DNA from: JBMORL01 sp049322335
GTDB taxonomy: Bacteria; Bacteroidota; Bacteroidia; Flavobacteriales_D; UBA2798
Length of the DNA stretch: 64,000 nt
Direction of reading: 5' to 3'
NCBI GenBank assembly: GCA_049322335.1
Contig: JBMORL010000037.1
Span: 78,709-142,708, forward strand
In this document: positions 62,303 to 64,000 of the stretch, one piece after another
How positions within the stretch are numbered: the first letter of the stretch is position 1
Layout of the letters: each line of letters starts with the position of its first letter
Notes under the pieces: model-generated
Seen by the model: only the letters and a program-made list of their open reading frames with translations
Database searches by the model: none
What the model was told of the DNA's origin: nothing
Program-made: the position numbers and the translations under genes

Positions 62303-63760
62303 ATGATAACGATAGACAACTATTTCGACCACATCAAAAAAATAAACGTTGCCTCTTTGCCGGAAAACCTGCAAAAGGGACATGAGTTCTTAGTGAAAGC
62401 TACTAATAACGGGGCATCCTGGGAAGCCTACAAGAGTGAGAAAATACGAGAAGTAATAGAAACGTATTTGCAAAAACTCTCTGAACATACCCGCGAAAAG
62501 AAAGCCGCCCCCATAAAGGAATCCAAAGTAAAAAAGGAAGCCGCTGCTAAAGAAAGGAAAGCATACGAACTGGAAAAGAAAGTCATTGAGGCTTCCGGTA
62601 AAAAGCAAGTGGAACATTTTCCCGAAGAGTTTAAGTTCATCCGCAGGTTTGTGAACATGAACGGTAAAACAAAAACTGCCGAGCAGATTTGGAATTTCCT
62701 AACCTCTTTGCAACGCTCTATTACCGAAAAGCGGATGAGCAAAACCTCTCCGTACAAAAAGGAGATTGATTTTATTCAGGATTCTCTTATCCGAAACTAC
62801 AATGCCATGAAAGGAAAGATGAAAGTCAGCCTTCAGGAGAAAACGGTTTTGGATTTTAAAAAAATCCTGGGCGAAGAAATGATCTACCCTTCGGTGCAGT
62901 TCATCAAAAAGTTTATCCGGTTGCATGGTAAAGTCGGTGTAAAGGAGAAGGCCAAAAAGCTTTTGGAATCCATGAACCGAGCCATGAAACGCGGAGTGTT
63001 TACCAATGACGACAAATACTTTTCGCACCTGAACGATTTGCACAAACGACTGGAGAAGTTTGTAAAAACTCCTGGTATGAAATCGTTGTCTATCGAAACG
63101 GCAGAACTCAACGGTCTGAAAGGAATTTTGGGCGAATGCGGATGTATGCACGATGTTAAGAAAGCGGAAGACCTCTCAGGAATTGAATACGGTGGCCGTA
63201 GCGCGAAGATCATGAACTCGATGGACTTTGCCACGCTCCGCTTCAATACAATCGGTTTTAAAGACAAATGGAAAGACTTTATAGGTGATCCTACTCCTGG
63301 CTTCTCCATGATGGTTTACGCTAAACCAAAAATGGGTAAATCCTACTTGTGTGTTGACTTCGCGGGTTATCTCGCCCGTAATCATGGAAAGGTTCTCTAT
63401 GTGGCGCGTGAAGAAGGTTTAGATTATACCCTTCAGCAAAAACTGAATGATAAGGCCGTGAAGCATCCGAATTTATTTGTGAGTTCCTATTTGCCGGAAG
63501 ATCTTGCCGAATATGACTTCATTATCCTGGACAGCGTGAACAAATTGGGCTTATCACCCAAAGACCTGGAAATACTCCGCAGGAAAAACCCTGGGAAATC
63601 CTTTGTTTTTGTGTTCCAAACCACCAAGGAAGGTGTATTTAGAGGAAACAACGAGTTTCAGCATGACGTTGATGTTGTGGTAGATATACCTGAAAAGGGC
63701 AAAGCTGTACAGTTTGGGCGGTTTAATCAGGGTGGGGAGATGAATATTTTTTCAAATTAG
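62303..63760 (+). CDS. RecA-fold ATPase with duplicated N-terminal helical region
   Basis: A 485-residue protein. Residues 100-270 contain two similar helical units (KFIRRFVNMNGKTKTAEQIW and QFIKKFIRLHGKVGVKEKAK). Residues 320-485 are a RecA/RadA-like ATPase: Walker A AKPKMGKSYL near 340, VLYVAREEG, Walker B YDFIILDSV near 405, and FVFQTTKEG. It is likely involved in the element's replication or recombination; a packaging role is less likely since it lacks packaging-ATPase signatures I would expect. It lies 20 bases after the helicase gene. Confidence 0.75.
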   Translation: MITIDNYFDHIKKINVASLPENLQKGHEFLVKATNNGASWEAYKSEKIREVIETYLQKLSEHTREKKAAPIKESKVKKEAAAKERKAYELEKKVIEASGKKQVEHFPEEFKFIRRFVNMNGKTKTAEQIWNFLTSLQRSITEKRMSKTSPYKKEIDFIQDSLIRNYNAMKGKMKVSLQEKTVLDFKKILGEEMIYPSVQFIKKFIRLHGKVGVKEKAKKLLESMNRAMKRGVFTNDDKYFSHLNDLHKRLEKFVKTPGMKSLSIETAELNGLKGILGECGCMHDVKKAEDLSGIEYGGRSAKIMNSMDFATLRFNTIGFKDKWKDFIGDPTPGFSMMVYAKPKMGKSYLCVDFAGYLARNHGKVLYVAREEGLDYTLQQKLNDKAVKHPNLFVSSYLPEDLAEYDFIILDSVNKLGLSPKDLEILRRKNPGKSFVFVFQTTKEGVFRGNNEFQHDVDVVVDIPEKGKAVQFGRFNQGGEMNIFSN

Positions 63761-63801
63761 ACTTGATATTAATCGCGGTTATTTTTATATTTTAGAAAAA
63801 C

Positions 63802-64000
63802 ATGAATATGAATACACCTGAATATTGGTCAAACGAAGCTGGAAAGCTGTATGAAGAGGCTACAAAAATCAAAGACGAGGCTCGTAAGTCCGATAAAAAC
63901 CTGTTATTGTATGAGCAAGCAGCAGAGAAATATTTATTTGCTGCTAACGCTTACGAAAAGTATTTGGAGTTTCCTGAAGTAACTAACATCAATAATATCA
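63802..64000 (+). CDS. Helical protein, 3' part beyond the window
   Basis: The first 66 codons of a gene that runs off the right edge: MNMNTPEYWSNEAGKLYEEA, then ALxxYEQAAEKYLFAANAYEKY-like helix pairs that resemble a TPR or MIT-type bundle. It shows that the array continues past position 64000. An ATG two codons later is equally possible. Confidence 0.6.
   Translation, partial: MNMNTPEYWSNEAGKLYEEATKIKDEARKSDKNLLLYEQAAEKYLFAANAYEKYLEFPEVTNINNI

Noticed and set aside
46888..63760. Conjugative element (ICE)
   Set aside because: No Tra, relaxase, TraG/VirD4 or VirB4 protein is visible; the lysis-type genes argue for a virus. The part beyond the window could change this.
62303..63760. PRD1-type genome-packaging ATPase
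   Set aside because: Sequence after Walker A (LYVAREEG, FVFQTTKEG) fits RecA/RadA-like ATPases better, and the duplicated N-terminus is not known from packaging ATPases.
1..64000. tRNA, rRNA or riboswitch genes
   Set aside because: I saw no cloverleaf with a TTC-arm sequence, no rRNA signatures and no recognisable riboswitch leader; a covariance-model scan was not possible here.

Overview
The window reads as a chromosome of a member of the phylum Bacteroidota. The evidence is type IX secretion (T9SS) sorting domains, a gingipain-family C25 protein beside a PorV-like barrel, repeated TAnnTTTG -7 promoter boxes, a fused DAHP synthase/chorismate mutase, a Bacteroidota-type pssA and polyamine synthesis by the carboxynorspermidine route. 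I cannot place it to genus. No rRNA, tRNA or CRISPR array was seen.

Positions 1-28531 are ordinary, gene-dense host chromosome. In order they hold: both carboxynorspermidine genes flanking a TPR/SpoIIE phosphatase and two tiny paralogous proteins; cell-surface polysaccharide genes (acyltransferase, glycosyltransferase, sugar-phosphate transferase, Gfo/Idh dehydrogenase) with a lone hisH; pcm; an abundant-looking outer-membrane protein; purK-purE; a 1737-residue C25 protein with a PorV/PorQ-like partner; pssA and purS; DAHP synthase/chorismate mutase; an APS/PAPS reductase; and a sugar epimerase.

Positions 28532-44455 look by eye more AT-rich and accessory. A hairpin-rich gap leads to a seven-gene tandem run: TetR, TolC, RND adaptor, RND pump, outer-membrane protein, CotH-kinase lipoprotein, DUF2490-like barrel. 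Then come a MarR regulator and a small ArsR-SnoaL-membrane protein-DoxX cluster. Next is a two-gene unit that I consider a strong candidate for an undescribed defence system: a protein beginning Met-Gly-His-Glu-Arg-Val-Gly, translationally coupled to a QueC-like ATP-pyrophosphatase fused to a PD-(D/E)xK nuclease-like domain. A 33-codon relic ORF precedes it.

Positions 44456-64000 look like the left part of an integrated virus-like element that continues past the window. It opens with an XRE/ImmA-type regulator lacking the HExxH motif, then two paralogous 94-residue proteins. A tightly packed same-strand array follows: small membrane proteins, a transglutaminase-like protein, several beta-rich candidate capsid proteins, annexin-like-repeat proteins, a peptidoglycan-binding protein, an amidase, an L,D-transpeptidase-like protein, and holin-like and spanin-like proteins. 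After it come a 1652-residue methyltransferase/strawberry-notch helicase and a RecA-fold ATPase. No terminase, portal, tape-measure or other tail protein was recognised. My reading is a non-tailed, possibly membrane-containing provirus; this is an inference that needs structural and comparative tests.
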